DNA from: Hymenobacter tibetensis
GTDB lineage: Bacteria > Bacteroidota > Bacteroidia > Cytophagales > Hymenobacteraceae
Assembly: GCF_022827545.1 (NCBI RefSeq)
Contig: NZ_CP094669.1
Coordinates: 4,705,001 to 4,769,000, forward strand
Length of the DNA: 64,000 nt
Direction: 5' to 3'
Each line of letters starts with the position of its first letter. The stretch's first letter is position 1. Below are positions 7,764-17,168 of this stretch, one piece after another. The notes below the pieces were generated by a model. That model did not search any database and was not told where the DNA came from. It saw nothing but the letters and a program-made list of their open reading frames with translations. Position numbers and translations under genes: made by a program.

Positions 7764-9197
7764 CTATTCAGGAGTGGGCGGGGGTGCCACCGGATCGGTG
7801 AGCGTATTTTCTAGCAAGCGCTCCTGTTTTTGGTAGGTGATTTTATAGTCGGGGTTGAGGCGCAGGCGCATTTGGGCGCGGATGTACTGGTTTTTCTGAA
7901 GCGACTGACGAAAGCCGCGGCCCCGCTCGATGTAAGTAACCACCCGCGAACCGTCGTTGGCGGGGGCGGCTACTCGCAGACTACCGGGCTCCACTTGAAA
8001 CTGCGCGTCTTTTAGCTCAGCAAACCGATTCTGCTCCAACCACGCGCTAATGGCCGCAGGCGTAGTGTTACGCAAAATCACAAACAGATCCACTTGCGGT
8101 GCGAAGTACTGGTCGGCGTTAAACGGTGGAGCTTGGATATCAGCGTAATAGGCTGCCAATACGTCGCGCACTCTATCAGTGGCCTCGTTGGTATTCTCGG
8201 CCGGCTTCGTTTCCGTGACGGGAGGAGTAGCCTGGGTTGCCTGGGGGGCATCTTCGGTAGTGCCGGAGGACGCCGCAACTGCCGCAGAATCAGTGGTTAC
8301 GGGTGGAATTACGGGGGCCACGCGCACCGTTTCGGGCGCGGCGGCCGGTGGCAAGTCCAGCTGCTCGGCCTGGGGGCCAGTTTCAGGCGTGACGGCTACC
8401 GTATCGGCGGCAGTCTGGCTGATGCTGGTGAGGTGTTCACTGGACCTGGATTGTCCGGCAACCAGGTACCAAATAAGCGCTAGCAGCAACAGCCCACCGC
8501 CTATAGCCAGAATTTTGCCAAGCGGGCTTTTAGCTGGCGCATCTTCTTCCTCATACTCCTCTAAGTCGGGTGCTTGTGCTGTCGGCGGTGGCGTCACCAC
8601 CAAGGGCTTCACGGCTACCGGTGGCCCAACCGGACGAACAGGTTCCACGGGCGGCACGGGCGGTGCTGGCGTTCTGGGTGGAAAGAAATCCGGCGGCGCG
8701 GTTGCAGCGGGCGGCGGTGGAGTTGGCGGGTAGAATTGCGGGGGCGTAGGCGAGACGGGTGGCGTGGGTGGCGTGGCTGGCCGCGGCGGATAGAAGTCCG
8801 GGGTAGAAGAGGCTGGCGGCACAACGGGAGCCGGCGTAGGAGCGTTGTAGGCTGGCTTATCGGGGCTTACTGGTGCAGCGGGCGGTTGCGGCGGCGAAGT
8901 TGGTGTTGATGGTTGCTTGAAGAAGTCCAGTAACGGCGGCAACTCCTCGGCTGGCCCGTTCGCCGGACTTGGAGCGGCGGGCGGCGCAGTTTCTGGCTCT
9001 GGCCGAACGGAGGTGGGTGTCTCAGGAGTTGTTGTGGGAGCCGTAAACGTAGGATTCAGTGGAACCGTCGGCGGAGCGGGTTGCTCGGCCAGCAGTCTGC
9101 CCTTCAGCGTCTCGAACTCCTGCGGCGTGATGGTGCCCGCATCAAGCAACTCCCGGAGTTGGCGAAGGGTGTCGAGGGGTGAAGAACCTTTTTCCAT
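7764..9197 (-). CDS. SHOCT-domain, proline-rich, single-pass membrane protein
   Basis: A 477-residue protein. Residues 3-36 form a SHOCT-like short domain (LRQLRELLDAGTITPQEFETLK), usually a protein-contact module. A strongly Pro/Thr/Ala-rich segment follows (about 38-215), then one membrane helix (about 223-246, ILAIGGGLLLLALIWYLVAG). Beyond it lies a low-complexity linker and a folded extracytoplasmic region (about 335-470) with a DRVRDVLAAYYADIQ helix and repeated strands. I infer a cytoplasmic N-terminus and external C-terminus. The function is unknown. Confidence 0.65.
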   Translation of the reverse strand: MEKGSSPLDTLRQLRELLDAGTITPQEFETLKGRLLAEQPAPPTVPLNPTFTAPTTTPETPTSVRPEPETAPPAAPSPANGPAEELPPLLDFFKQPSTPTSPPQPPAAPVSPDKPAYNAPTPAPVVPPASSTPDFYPPRPATPPTPPVSPTPPQFYPPTPPPPAATAPPDFFPPRTPAPPVPPVEPVRPVGPPVAVKPLVVTPPPTAQAPDLEEYEEEDAPAKSPLGKILAIGGGLLLLALIWYLVAGQSRSSEHLTSISQTAADTVAVTPETGPQAEQLDLPPAAAPETVRVAPVIPPVTTDSAAVAASSGTTEDAPQATQATPPVTETKPAENTNEATDRVRDVLAAYYADIQAPPFNADQYFAPQVDLFVILRNTTPAAISAWLEQNRFAELKDAQFQVEPGSLRVAAPANDGSRVVTYIERGRGFRQSLQKNQYIRAQMRLRLNPDYKITYQKQERLLENTLTDPVAPPPTPE

Positions 9198-9313
9198 GTA
9201 AGCAGGGCGAATAAACTAAGGCAAGTACTGTCAGGCCTTAAACGAGAGTGAGGAAGTGGTGTTGGTTGGCGCCAGCGAAAGAACAGCTAGTGCCGTGCTT
9301 GACTAGCAAGCTG

Positions 9314-10039
9314 TTAGCGCCCGAGGGTGGAGAGCCGGTCTTTGCGTCGCTGTAGCTTGGCCTTACGCAATTCCAGTTGCTGCGCGTTGACGAGTAGCTG
9401 CGCGGAATCCTGACTGGCCTTAAGCTTGTTGTCGATGTTTTGCTTCTTCAACGCTTCAATTTTCTCTAGGTTATTCTCGGTGTTCTTTGCTAGGCTTGTC
9501 CGCTCTTTTTCCAGCCGGTCTTTTTCTTTTTCGGTTTCGCGCAGTTCTTTCTCCGCAGCCTCAATTTGCTCCTGATACGCTTTCAGGCGAGCCGCTTTGG
9601 CGAAGTTCTGGGCCATGGTCCGCATGGCTGCAAACTCAGTTGGTGTGTTTTCCGGGCTGAAGTAGGTTTTGGCATCGTAGCCGCCAAACACGGCCAGCTC
9701 CGTTACACTATCCGACGGCGCCGTTACCATGGCGTAGAGGTCAATCAGCTTGCCCGACACGCTAGAAGCGGGCACCTGCTTGGCAGCCAGCACGTCGCGC
9801 TTGCCCACCCCGAACGTGCCGTTGCCCTTGCTCTTGATATTGTAGGTATCTTTCAGCCAAGACTGCCAGAAGTTGCGGGTCCACTCAGGCGTACCGTCTA
9901 CCAGTACCTTGGCCGCGGCCCGCTCTTGCTTTTCGTAGTTGATACTGTTGTCGCGCACTTCGTACATCTGCGCGCTGGCGGAATACCCTGTTAGCACAAA
10001 CGCCAGCAGGAAAAGCAAAAAGTGAACTTGATTTTTCAT
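9314..10039 (-). CDS. Secreted coiled-coil protein of unknown function
   Basis: A 241-residue protein from the ATG at 10039; the open frame runs eight codons further, but this start gives a clean signal peptide (MKNQVHFLLFLLAFVLTGYSASA). The mature part has a globular region (about 25-140) and then a long charged coiled coil (about 150-240) dense in Glu, Lys and Leu. The family is not recognised. It is probably periplasmic or outer-membrane-associated. Confidence 0.6.
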   Translation of the reverse strand: MKNQVHFLLFLLAFVLTGYSASAQMYEVRDNSINYEKQERAAAKVLVDGTPEWTRNFWQSWLKDTYNIKSKGNGTFGVGKRDVLAAKQVPASSVSGKLIDLYAMVTAPSDSVTELAVFGGYDAKTYFSPENTPTEFAAMRTMAQNFAKAARLKAYQEQIEAAEKELRETEKEKDRLEKERTSLAKNTENNLEKIEALKKQNIDNKLKASQDSAQLLVNAQQLELRKAKLQRRKDRLSTLGR

Positions 10040-10102
10040 GGGTTCAGAAGGGCAGTGAAGCACTGAAAGCTGCTGGGGGTGAAGCAGGATAATGAAAGGG
10101 CG

Positions 10103-10351
10103 CTAATAGATGTCGTGGCGTTCGAAGGTGGCTTGCAGATCCTGGTGCATCTGCTGGAACCGATTGATAACGGCGCGCACAAACTCTTCATCGAGTAAGG
10201 TGCGGACTTCCTCGTCGCTGGTCACGTCCATCTCGCTCACCTTATACGTTTGCTCGTACGGGCCTTTTTCGAGCTTGATGAGGTACTTCCCGTTCCAAGA
10301 AAAAAGTGTGATTTTGACCTCTGGATGCGGAATATCGGCAAGCTGACGCAT
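10103..10351 (-). CDS. Small conserved-looking hypothetical protein
   Basis: An 82-residue acidic protein read from the ATG at 10351, which starts MRQLADIPHPEVKITLF; the longer frame adds only a hydrophobic, poorly coded extension. It has a beta-rich first half and a helical second half (EEFVRAVINRFQQMHQDLQ). No signal peptide. I do not recognise a function, but codon use is like that of its neighbours. Confidence 0.55.
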   Translation of the reverse strand: MRQLADIPHPEVKITLFSWNGKYLIKLEKGPYEQTYKVSEMDVTSDEEVRTLLDEEFVRAVINRFQQMHQDLQATFERHDIY

Positions 10352-10497
10352 GGTAGAAACAGAAGATGAAATAAGAATGCACGAAGATAGGCAGGACCAC
10401 CCGACCAATGCCAACAGCTCGACATAACACCCTACGGCCAGAGTCGTACCACTACTGCACAGTACGCGCTTTTTATCAACTTAACCCATCTGGCACC

Positions 10498-10698
10498 ATG
10501 GCACAAGGAGACAAGTCGGCTTACACCGACAAGCAGAAACGGCAGGCTGAACACATCGAAGAGAGCTACGAAAAGCGGGGCGTACCCGAAGAAGAAGCCG
10601 AAGCTCGGGCTTGGGCCACCGTCAACAAGCAAGACGGTGGCGGCAAGAAAAGCGGCTCGGGCCGTAAGAAGCCCGCCAGCCAAGACAAAAAAGACTAA
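10498..10698 (+). CDS. Small basic protein of the 'plasmid stabilization protein' type
   Basis: A 66-residue, highly charged protein. Its core (GDKSAYTDKQKRQAEHIEE, then AEARAWATVNK) matches a widespread small family that databases label 'plasmid stabilization protein', although it is usually chromosomal and of untested function. A Lys/Gly/Ser-rich C-terminus (about 48-66) could bind nucleic acid. The ATG at 10498 is chosen because the family begins there; the open frame extends 30 codons upstream. Confidence 0.7.
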   Translation: MAQGDKSAYTDKQKRQAEHIEESYEKRGVPEEEAEARAWATVNKQDGGGKKSGSGRKKPASQDKKD

Positions 10699-10821
10699 CT
10701 GACAAGGAGGTAGCGCGAAGCTTGGGCCAAGCGCTACTCCCACTCAGACCTCTGTGGCCGCCAGCAGGCAGCAGTACCACCTGCTTGACCCTCAATTAGC
10801 CCACTGACAAGCAGACAAACG

Positions 10822-11514
10822 CTACTTTTTTTTCTGCGCCACCATTTTCACCAGCCGCATCTGCTGCAAGCCAAAGTCCCCGATGCCTTCGGTTTCTTCG
10901 TAGCGCACAATGGTAAAGCCGGCAGCCGCGTACAGCTTCTTTAGCTCATCGGTGTCGAACACCACACTCTCTCCTATTTTGCGCTGCCGGGTAGCGTCGC
11001 GGTGGAAACCTTCGATAACCACCAATCCGCCTGGTTTCAGGCTCTGGTGCACTTTCTCGACGTGGTTACGCCCGCCCGCATAAATGAATGCCACCAAGTC
11101 CCACCGGTTGCTACCGAAATCAAACTCGGCATCATCCTGCACGAAGGTGGTAATGCGTAAGTTGGCTTTGCGCGCATTATCCTGCGCCAGGGTTACCGCC
11201 TCGTCGGCTATATCTACCCCGTAGGCATCCCAGCCTTGGTTTGCTAAGTACAACGTGTTGCGTCCCTGGCCCATGCCCACATCGAGCGCCTTGCCGGTGG
11301 GCCGGCCTTTTATGGTTTCAGCCAGCAGCTTGTTGGGCCGGGCATTAAAGGCCACGCGGGTTTCCTTGCCGGTAAGCACGGCATTCCACTTTTGACGCTC
11401 CAGTTCCTTGGTTTCCCGAGGGCTGGGCGCTGGCTTCAGCACAGAAGCCGACTGCTGTGCGAAGCCCGTCGTGGACAGCACAAACAGCAAGGAGACAGTA
11501 AATAAGGATTTCAT
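10822..11514 (-). CDS. Exported class I SAM-dependent methyltransferase
   Basis: A 230-residue protein with a Sec-like signal peptide (MKSLFTVSLLFVLSTTGFAQ) in front of a Rossmann methyltransferase domain. SAM motif I is ALDVGMGQGRNTLYLA (about 75-90), the acidic residue of motif II is in YGVDIADEA (about 98), and a motif-IV-like WDLVAFIYAG follows. The substrate is unknown. A signal peptide on a SAM enzyme is odd because SAM is cytosolic; either the leader is a membrane anchor or the enzyme acts before export. Confidence 0.75.
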   Translation of the reverse strand: MKSLFTVSLLFVLSTTGFAQQSASVLKPAPSPRETKELERQKWNAVLTGKETRVAFNARPNKLLAETIKGRPTGKALDVGMGQGRNTLYLANQGWDAYGVDIADEAVTLAQDNARKANLRITTFVQDDAEFDFGSNRWDLVAFIYAGGRNHVEKVHQSLKPGGLVVIEGFHRDATRQRKIGESVVFDTDELKKLYAAAGFTIVRYEETEGIGDFGLQQMRLVKMVAQKKK

Positions 11515-11830
11515 AGGAAAGAATAGCTAACCCAATTTACGCGTATTAGAACGTCTGCCGTGCTATCGACTCGGTCAAAGACAACTTCTTCTGGCTGAAG
11601 TCGAGCACAAGGCAGGTGTTCTTATCCTATGAACGCAAACTGCCTTAGTATTAGTTTTCATAGATATTAAATAGTCTGTATCCCTCATATAGAGAGGTTG
11701 GGCAGGTACACCAGCCGGCCGCGGAGCGCTGAAGACGCAGTACTGGGTTGGGGCTTTCTTGCTGCCAGCGAAGTGGCAAGCCCCACCGATTCATACCTTG
11801 CACTTCCCACTTTTGCTTGGTTTTTTCCTT
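11515..11830. other. Divergent intergenic region
   Basis: 316 bases between the divergent methyltransferase and S9 peptidase genes. No convincing ORF, repeat or hairpin was seen. It should contain promoters for both genes, but I could not assign -33/-7 elements with confidence. Confidence 0.4.
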
Positions 11831-14035
11831 ATGAAAATTTCCTTTTTGGCTGCGCTGACGTTGTTGCCGCTAGCAGCAGCAGCTCAACAGCAGGTGTACA
11901 CGCCCGAGCTGCTTTGGAAGCTTGGGCGCCTCGGCGAAATGCAGGTGTCGCCGGACCGCAAGACGGTGGCTTACACGGTGACCCGCTTCAGCCTCGCCGA
12001 CAACAAAGGCAATGCTGATATCTGGCTGGTGCCGGTAGCGGGCGGTCCGGCCCGGCAGCTCACCAACTCGCCGGACTCGGAAAACACGCTCAACTGGCGC
12101 CCCGACGGCAAGCTTACGTTCCTGTCGGCGGAAAGCGGCCGCGACCAACTGTACGTGCTAAACCCCGACGGCACGGGCAAGCAGAAGCTCAGTGAGTTTC
12201 CGGAGGAAGGCTTGGCCAACCTGCGGTACGCGCCTACCGGTAACTTCATCTTGTACACGCAAGATGTAAAAACCGGCAAATCGGTGCAGGACTGGTACCC
12301 CGACCTTCCCAAAGCCGACGCCCGCATCATCGACGGCCTCAACTACCGCCACTGGAATACCTGGGACGATTTCAAGTCGAGCCACGTCTTTTTTCAGCCT
12401 GTGGGGGAAGATGGGCGCCCAACGGGCTATGGCAAGGATGTCATGCCGGGTGAGAAGTTCGATGCGCCCTTGCAGCCCTTGGGCGGTGCCGAGCAGTTGG
12501 CTTTCGCTCCGGACGGGTACCGGCTAACGTATACCTCGCGCAAGCTCACGGGCAAAGCGGAGGCCGAAAGCACCAACTCCGATATCTATCTCTACGACAT
12601 TCGAGCCGGCAAGACGCTGAACGTGAGCGAAGGCCTCGGCGGCTACGACACAGAACCGGTTTTCTCCCCCGACGGCAGCAAAGTGGCGTGGCTCAGCATG
12701 GCCACTCCCGGCTTTGAGGCCGACCGCACTGGCATCGTGGTCTATGATTTCAACACCAAACAGCGCGCCGACATTACAGCCAAGTCCGAGCAAGCGGCTG
12801 CCAACATCCGTTGGAGTCCGGATGGCAAGACGATTTACTTCGTGAGTGTCGTGGCTGGCACCGAGCAGTTGTTTTCTGTACCAAGCAAAGGCGGCAAAAT
12901 CCGGCAACTAACCACAGGAGCGCAGAACTACAACAGCTTCGAGCTAGCGGGCCCCGACGTGGCCATCTGCAATAAAACCACCCAACGCCACCCCGCCGAC
13001 CTGGTGCGCGTCGATCTGAAAACCGGCCGCGAAACGCCCCTTACCTCTATTAATCAGCAGGAGCTAGCCGGCATCAAAACCAGCAAGAGCGAAGCCCGGA
13101 TGGTGCGCACTACCGACGGCAAGCAGATGCAGGTGTACGTTATCTACCCGCCGGACTTCGACCCGAGCAAGAAATACCCAACGTTGCTCTACTGCCAGGG
13201 TGGGCCCCAAAGCCCCATCACACAAAGCTTCTCGTACCGCTGGAATTTTCAGCTGATGGCGGCCAACGGCTACATCGTGGTAGCCCCGAACCGGCGCGGC
13301 CTGCCCGGCTTCGGCACCAACTGGAACAAGAGCATCTCCGGCGACTGGGGCGGCCAAGCCATCCGCGACTACCTCTCCGCCATTGACGCCGTGAGCGAGG
13401 AGCCGTACGTGGATAAAGACCGGCGCGGGTGTGTAGGGGCTAGCTACGGCGGCTACTCCGTATACCAGCTGGCGGGCAAGCACGAAGGCCGCTTCAAAAC
13501 CTTCATTGCCCATGCTGGCCTCTACAATCTCACCAGTTGGTACCCAACCACCGAGGAAATGTTCTTCGCCAACCACGAGCTAGGCGGAGCACCTTGGCAG
13601 ATACCCTCAAAGAGCAGAACACTTTCTAGCGCACAGAAAGATTCAGCTATGCGTGTTGAGACAGCAACACGCATAGCAACCAACCCTGAACCGGTAGCAG
13701 CTACAGACAACCTAGCAAATAGGTCTGCCCTCCTTGGTGCGGATGCTGAGTTCGAAAGGAAGCAACATGTAGCTCAGTCCTATCAAGAGTTCAACCCGCA
13801 GCTTTTCGCCCGAAATTGGGATACGCCCATCCTTGTCATCCACGGCGGCAAGGACTTCCGAGTACCTGAAGACCAAGGCATGGAAGCATTTGGCACGGCG
13901 CAGCTGCGCAGCATCCCGAGTCGTTTTCTGTATTTCCCCAACGAGGGCCATTGGGTTCAGAAGCCGCAAAACTCGGTGCTTTGGAACCGGGTGTTCTTTG
14001 ACTGGCTGGGCCGAACGCTGAAGCCAGGCTCCTAG
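11831..14035 (+). CDS. S9-family prolyl-type peptidase (DPP IV/acylaminoacyl peptidase-like)
   Basis: A 734-residue secreted peptidase from the ATG at 11831, which gives a signal peptide (MKISFLAALTLLPLAAAAQQ). A TolB/WD40-like beta-propeller (about 30-420) has repeated SPDG/RPDG motifs. It precedes an alpha/beta-hydrolase domain with the nucleophile elbow GASYGGYS (about 537-544) and a C-terminal acid/His region (GGKDFRVP, then NEGHWV). It likely cleaves peptides at the N-terminus in the periplasm. Between HELGGAPWQ and QEFNP, where relatives have only a few residues, there is an extra block of about 50 polar residues. Its DNA (about 13600-13780) is less GC-rich and contains a perfect 13-bp stem. 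The catalytic residues lie outside the block. Confidence 0.85.
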   Translation: MKISFLAALTLLPLAAAAQQQVYTPELLWKLGRLGEMQVSPDRKTVAYTVTRFSLADNKGNADIWLVPVAGGPARQLTNSPDSENTLNWRPDGKLTFLSAESGRDQLYVLNPDGTGKQKLSEFPEEGLANLRYAPTGNFILYTQDVKTGKSVQDWYPDLPKADARIIDGLNYRHWNTWDDFKSSHVFFQPVGEDGRPTGYGKDVMPGEKFDAPLQPLGGAEQLAFAPDGYRLTYTSRKLTGKAEAESTNSDIYLYDIRAGKTLNVSEGLGGYDTEPVFSPDGSKVAWLSMATPGFEADRTGIVVYDFNTKQRADITAKSEQAAANIRWSPDGKTIYFVSVVAGTEQLFSVPSKGGKIRQLTTGAQNYNSFELAGPDVAICNKTTQRHPADLVRVDLKTGRETPLTSINQQELAGIKTSKSEARMVRTTDGKQMQVYVIYPPDFDPSKKYPTLLYCQGGPQSPITQSFSYRWNFQLMAANGYIVVAPNRRGLPGFGTNWNKSISGDWGGQAIRDYLSAIDAVSEEPYVDKDRRGCVGASYGGYSVYQLAGKHEGRFKTFIAHAGLYNLTSWYPTTEEMFFANHELGGAPWQIPSKSRTLSSAQKDSAMRVETATRIATNPEPVAATDNLANRSALLGADAEFERKQHVAQSYQEFNPQLFARNWDTPILVIHGGKDFRVPEDQGMEAFGTAQLRSIPSRFLYFPNEGHWVQKPQNSVLWNRVFFDWLGRTLKPGS
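13646..13677. repeat. Perfect 13-bp hairpin inside the S9 peptidase gene
   Basis: GCTATGCGTGTTG (13646-13658) pairs perfectly with 13665-13677 across a 6-base loop (AGACAG). It sits in the middle of the block that is extra relative to the family, so it may be the core of a small in-frame inserted element. Confidence 0.75.
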
Positions 14036-14061
14036 GCCGAGACTATTAAACAGTGGTATAC

Positions 14062-14097
14062 TACCCGCTTGGCTAAACCAAGCGGGTATTGCTTTTT
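14062..14097 (+). terminator. Terminator of the S9 peptidase gene
   Basis: An 11-bp perfect stem (TACCCGCTTGG, 14062-14072, with 14078-14088), loop CTAAA, then TTGCTTTTT. It lies 27 bases after the stop. Confidence 0.8.
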
Positions 14098-14379
14098 GGC
14101 TGCCGTGACTTATCGGGCCATACCAGCCCAGCAAGTCCCTGCTGCGCACCTCAGCTTCATGCTACGCTCATCAACCTGGTGTATCAGAAACGTAACACCC
14201 CAGATTGCTCGGCAACAACACAGTCTATAGCGGATTGACTGTCAATTACTTTGCTACAACCGAAGGTGCGTTGTGGTAACACGATTTTATAAATATTTAT
14301 ACGTATAAACACTGACAAAATATTACTAACCAACTAATGTTTTGTATTATGCAGATTAAATGCAGAATATTTCACATAT
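14098..14379. other. AT-rich leader of the two-component operon
   Basis: No gene was seen. The last 100 bases before 14380 are very AT-rich compared with the region and probably hold the promoter of the histidine kinase gene. I could not fix a single promoter element. Confidence 0.4.
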
Positions 14380-16323
14380 ATGATACATAAGTTGAGCTAC
14401 GCTGTATATGCTTGGTTTATAATTATATGTATTCTGTGTGAGCACACAACGCAAGCAGCCCCAATAGAGGCGCAGGTGTTGCAGGACACGCTTTTGCTCA
14501 AGAATCCGAAAGGGGTTCACATTTCAGAGGCCTACCGCTATTATACTGAACCCTTTGCGGCGGCTCCCAACCCGGAGCAAGTGGAGGCACAATGGCGGGC
14601 CGGCAAGTTTCGGCCCGGCCCCTGGCACCAACCGCTGAACCTCGGCATGCTACACGAACGGGTGTGGATGCGGCTAGCGGTGCGCAACACCGAACTACAG
14701 CGCTTGCGCTACCTGTGGAGCATCTTCAACTTCGTTGATAGCGCCACGCTGTACTGCCGTCGGCAGGGCGAAACCACCTTCACTGCGTTAGGCACAGCCA
14801 GTTCTTGGACCCCTGCCTCCGAACGAGAGTTCCCGGCCCGGTCGGTGAGCTTTCCTTTCACCCTAGAACCCAATGAGTCGGCAGTGTTGTATCTGCGCAT
14901 CGAGTTGTATTCCGGGGCGCTGTATTTGCCTACCTACATCGAAACGGCCGAGCACTTTCTGTCTTGGGAGATGAACTTTCCCTTCGAACGTCATTGGGTG
15001 TGGCTGCTTGGGTTTTACTTGAGCAGCGCCTTGTTCAACCTGGTGCTTTTCGCCTTCCTGCGCGACCAAATTCACACGTGGTACGTGGCCTACGTGGTGT
15101 GCGTGACCCTATTTCTGATGATGGAAGACAGTTTGGATGCTATGCTGCTACCGGCGGCGCTGTACAAACTGATTTGGTCGGTGGGGCAATTCAACTTCAT
15201 GCTCTTGGCTGCCGCTGCTGGCATACGCATCATGCAACTGTTTCTGCGGCTGCGCAGTGGGTGGCGGCGGCTGTACCGGCTCGGCAACTGGCTGGCGGGC
15301 GTAGCAGTGGTGTTTGTGGGGGTGTACGCAACCCTGCTGCCCTGGGCAGTGCGCTACAGCATGTCGGTGGTGTTGATCTTGAACAGCATCCGCGAGCTGC
15401 TGCTCGTTAGCTTGTTCGCCTACGGCTGGGTGACGCTTATTGCCGTGATGCTGTCCTGGCGCCGCCGCCGCTTAGGCTTCTACTACACCCTCACCTACCT
15501 TTTCTTTTTCGTTGGGGCTGCCGTGTTCTGGCTGAATCACATGGGGCTGACCAGCTTCAACCCCATCTACCCTAATCCTTTGGCATGGGGACTATTTCTC
15601 GAGCTCTTGGTACTGAGTGCGCTCCTGACCGGACGCTTTCGGTACACGCTTCGGCAGAACGCGCAGCTACGCATCAAGCAGTTGCGGCAGCGCAATGCCT
15701 TGGGAGCCCGGCTCATTGCAGCGCAGGAAGAAGAAAGAGAGCGGCTAGCCCGCGAGCTGCACGATGCCCTGGGCCCCAACCTGGCGGCCTTGCATCTGGC
15801 TTGGCAGGGTCAGGCAGTGCAGCAGGCCATATCTAGCTCCCCGGAAGCCGCTGCCGCTGGCCGCCACACCGAACTGCTGCTGCGCCACCTGCGCGACGAA
15901 GTACGCACTTTCAGCCACGCGGTGCTGCCTGCTGAGCCCGGCCTCGGCAGCCTAACCGAATCTATAGCCGCCCTAGCCGAACTGCTCAACCTCTACGGCA
16001 GCCCCACCGTGCGCACCTATTGTGATGCTGGCCTTGAACAGCTGCCCCAGCCTCTTCAATTAGCTGCTTACCGCATTGCGGCCGAGTTGCTGAACAATGC
16101 CGTGCGCCACTCTCACGCCACTGAGGTTCAAGTGCAGCTGCTACGGCTTCCTGCGGCATTGGAAATCATGGTGGAAGACAATGGCAGCGGGTTCAACCCT
16201 ACGGCTACAGGCCCAGGCATTGGCCTGCGCGGCGTCTATGCCCGAGCCGAGTACTTGCACGGGCAAGTCCATATTGACAGCACAGAAAAGGGCTCCTGCA
16301 TTATGGTCCGGCTGCCCTGTTGA
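14380..16323 (+). CDS. 7TM-DISM sensor histidine kinase
   Basis: A 647-residue membrane kinase. A signal peptide (1-27) is followed by an extracytoplasmic 7TMR-DISM-type beta domain (about 38-180) and seven membrane helices (about 205-415). A HisKA_3 dimerisation domain follows, whose H-box EERERLARELHDALGPNLAAL puts the phospho-accepting His near residue 460. The HATPase domain has an N-box (AELLNNAVRHSHA), G1 (VEDNGSGF) and G2 (GIGLRGVYARAE). This domain order is typical of NarL/LuxR-type systems in Bacteroidota. The cognate regulator is the next gene. The signal is unknown. Its position beside the T6SS cluster allows, but does not prove, control of secretion. Confidence 0.9.
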   Translation: MIHKLSYAVYAWFIIICILCEHTTQAAPIEAQVLQDTLLLKNPKGVHISEAYRYYTEPFAAAPNPEQVEAQWRAGKFRPGPWHQPLNLGMLHERVWMRLAVRNTELQRLRYLWSIFNFVDSATLYCRRQGETTFTALGTASSWTPASEREFPARSVSFPFTLEPNESAVLYLRIELYSGALYLPTYIETAEHFLSWEMNFPFERHWVWLLGFYLSSALFNLVLFAFLRDQIHTWYVAYVVCVTLFLMMEDSLDAMLLPAALYKLIWSVGQFNFMLLAAAAGIRIMQLFLRLRSGWRRLYRLGNWLAGVAVVFVGVYATLLPWAVRYSMSVVLILNSIRELLLVSLFAYGWVTLIAVMLSWRRRRLGFYYTLTYLFFFVGAAVFWLNHMGLTSFNPIYPNPLAWGLFLELLVLSALLTGRFRYTLRQNAQLRIKQLRQRNALGARLIAAQEEERERLARELHDALGPNLAALHLAWQGQAVQQAISSSPEAAAAGRHTELLLRHLRDEVRTFSHAVLPAEPGLGSLTESIAALAELLNLYGSPTVRTYCDAGLEQLPQPLQLAAYRIAAELLNNAVRHSHATEVQVQLLRLPAALEIMVEDNGSGFNPTATGPGIGLRGVYARAEYLHGQVHIDSTEKGSCIMVRLPC

Positions 16324-16461
16324 CGCACCACATTTTTTTACGTGTGCGCAGTACCTGTTGAGTTGGGCAACAGCTATTTCCTGCTGAATTTGGTGTATTG
16401 GCCCTGTGCCCCCTGCCCCAACCCGTTTGCCTATTCAAGAACCTCTACCTCCACCTTTCCT

Positions 16462-17094
16462 ATGCCGTGCCGTTTACTGATTCTAGATGACCACTTGATG
16501 CTGACGCAGAGCCTGGCTCGGCTGCTGGCTGAGCAGTCAGATTTGCGCGTGCTAGGGCAATTTGGTTCTGGCAATGCGCTATTGGCATGGTTACACGCGG
16601 CAAGTGAGGCACCAGCCGACGTACTCCTCCTCGACCTACACTTACCCCCCCCCGATGGTCTGACCTTGCTTCCGTTGCTGCGACGCCAATGGCCTAGCCT
16701 GCGCGTGCTGGTGTTTAGTACGGCAGCCACTCCCGAGCTAATGAAAAACCTGGAAGCGGCCGGGGCCAGCGGCTTCGTGCCGAAATCAGCTGATGCGGCC
16801 GAGTTGCTGACGGCTATTCGGGTGGTGCACGCCGGGAAGCGCATGTTTCCGCAGGTGTGGCAGTCGGTGGCGCAACCGCTCGATGGCGTACTTCCGCCAT
16901 TGCACCATCTTTCCCCTCGGGAACGAGAAATTGTTGGGCTGGTGCGCGCCGGCCTAACCACCCGCGAAATGGCCGACCGGCTTTCCTTGTCGGAATTTAC
17001 GGTGAGCACCCACCGCCGCAACATCATGCACAAGCTCAAGCTGCACAACGTGGCCGCGCTCGTGCAGTTTGCGCATGAGCACGGCCTGTCCTGA
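16462..17094 (+). CDS. LuxR/NarL-family response regulator
   Basis: A 210-residue regulator from the ATG at 16462, which gives the standard receiver start (MPCRLLILDDHLML). Asp at about residue 56 in DVLLLDLHLPP is the predicted phosphorylation site; Thr/Ser and Lys switch residues lie in VLVFSTAA and GFVPKSA. The C-terminal LuxR helix-turn-helix (about 148-205) includes LSPREREIVGLVRAGLTTREMADRL. It is the output partner of the kinase just upstream. The open frame extends 40 codons further, but that part does not look coding. A run of nine C bases (16645-16653) lies in the receiver coding region; the frame is intact. Confidence 0.9.
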   Translation: MPCRLLILDDHLMLTQSLARLLAEQSDLRVLGQFGSGNALLAWLHAASEAPADVLLLDLHLPPPDGLTLLPLLRRQWPSLRVLVFSTAATPELMKNLEAAGASGFVPKSADAAELLTAIRVVHAGKRMFPQVWQSVAQPLDGVLPPLHHLSPREREIVGLVRAGLTTREMADRLSLSEFTVSTHRRNIMHKLKLHNVAALVQFAHEHGLS

Positions 17095-17168
17095 TATGGT
17101 GCCAGCAGGCAGGATGCACAACAGAGTACGCTAAGCAAGCGCCAAGGAAACCGTTGCGCCGAGCCGGC

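Noticed and set aside
16645..16653. C9 homopolymer in the response-regulator gene
   Set aside because: The reading frame is intact through it (LHLPPPDG) and the receiver motifs follow normally, so there is no evidence of switching here.
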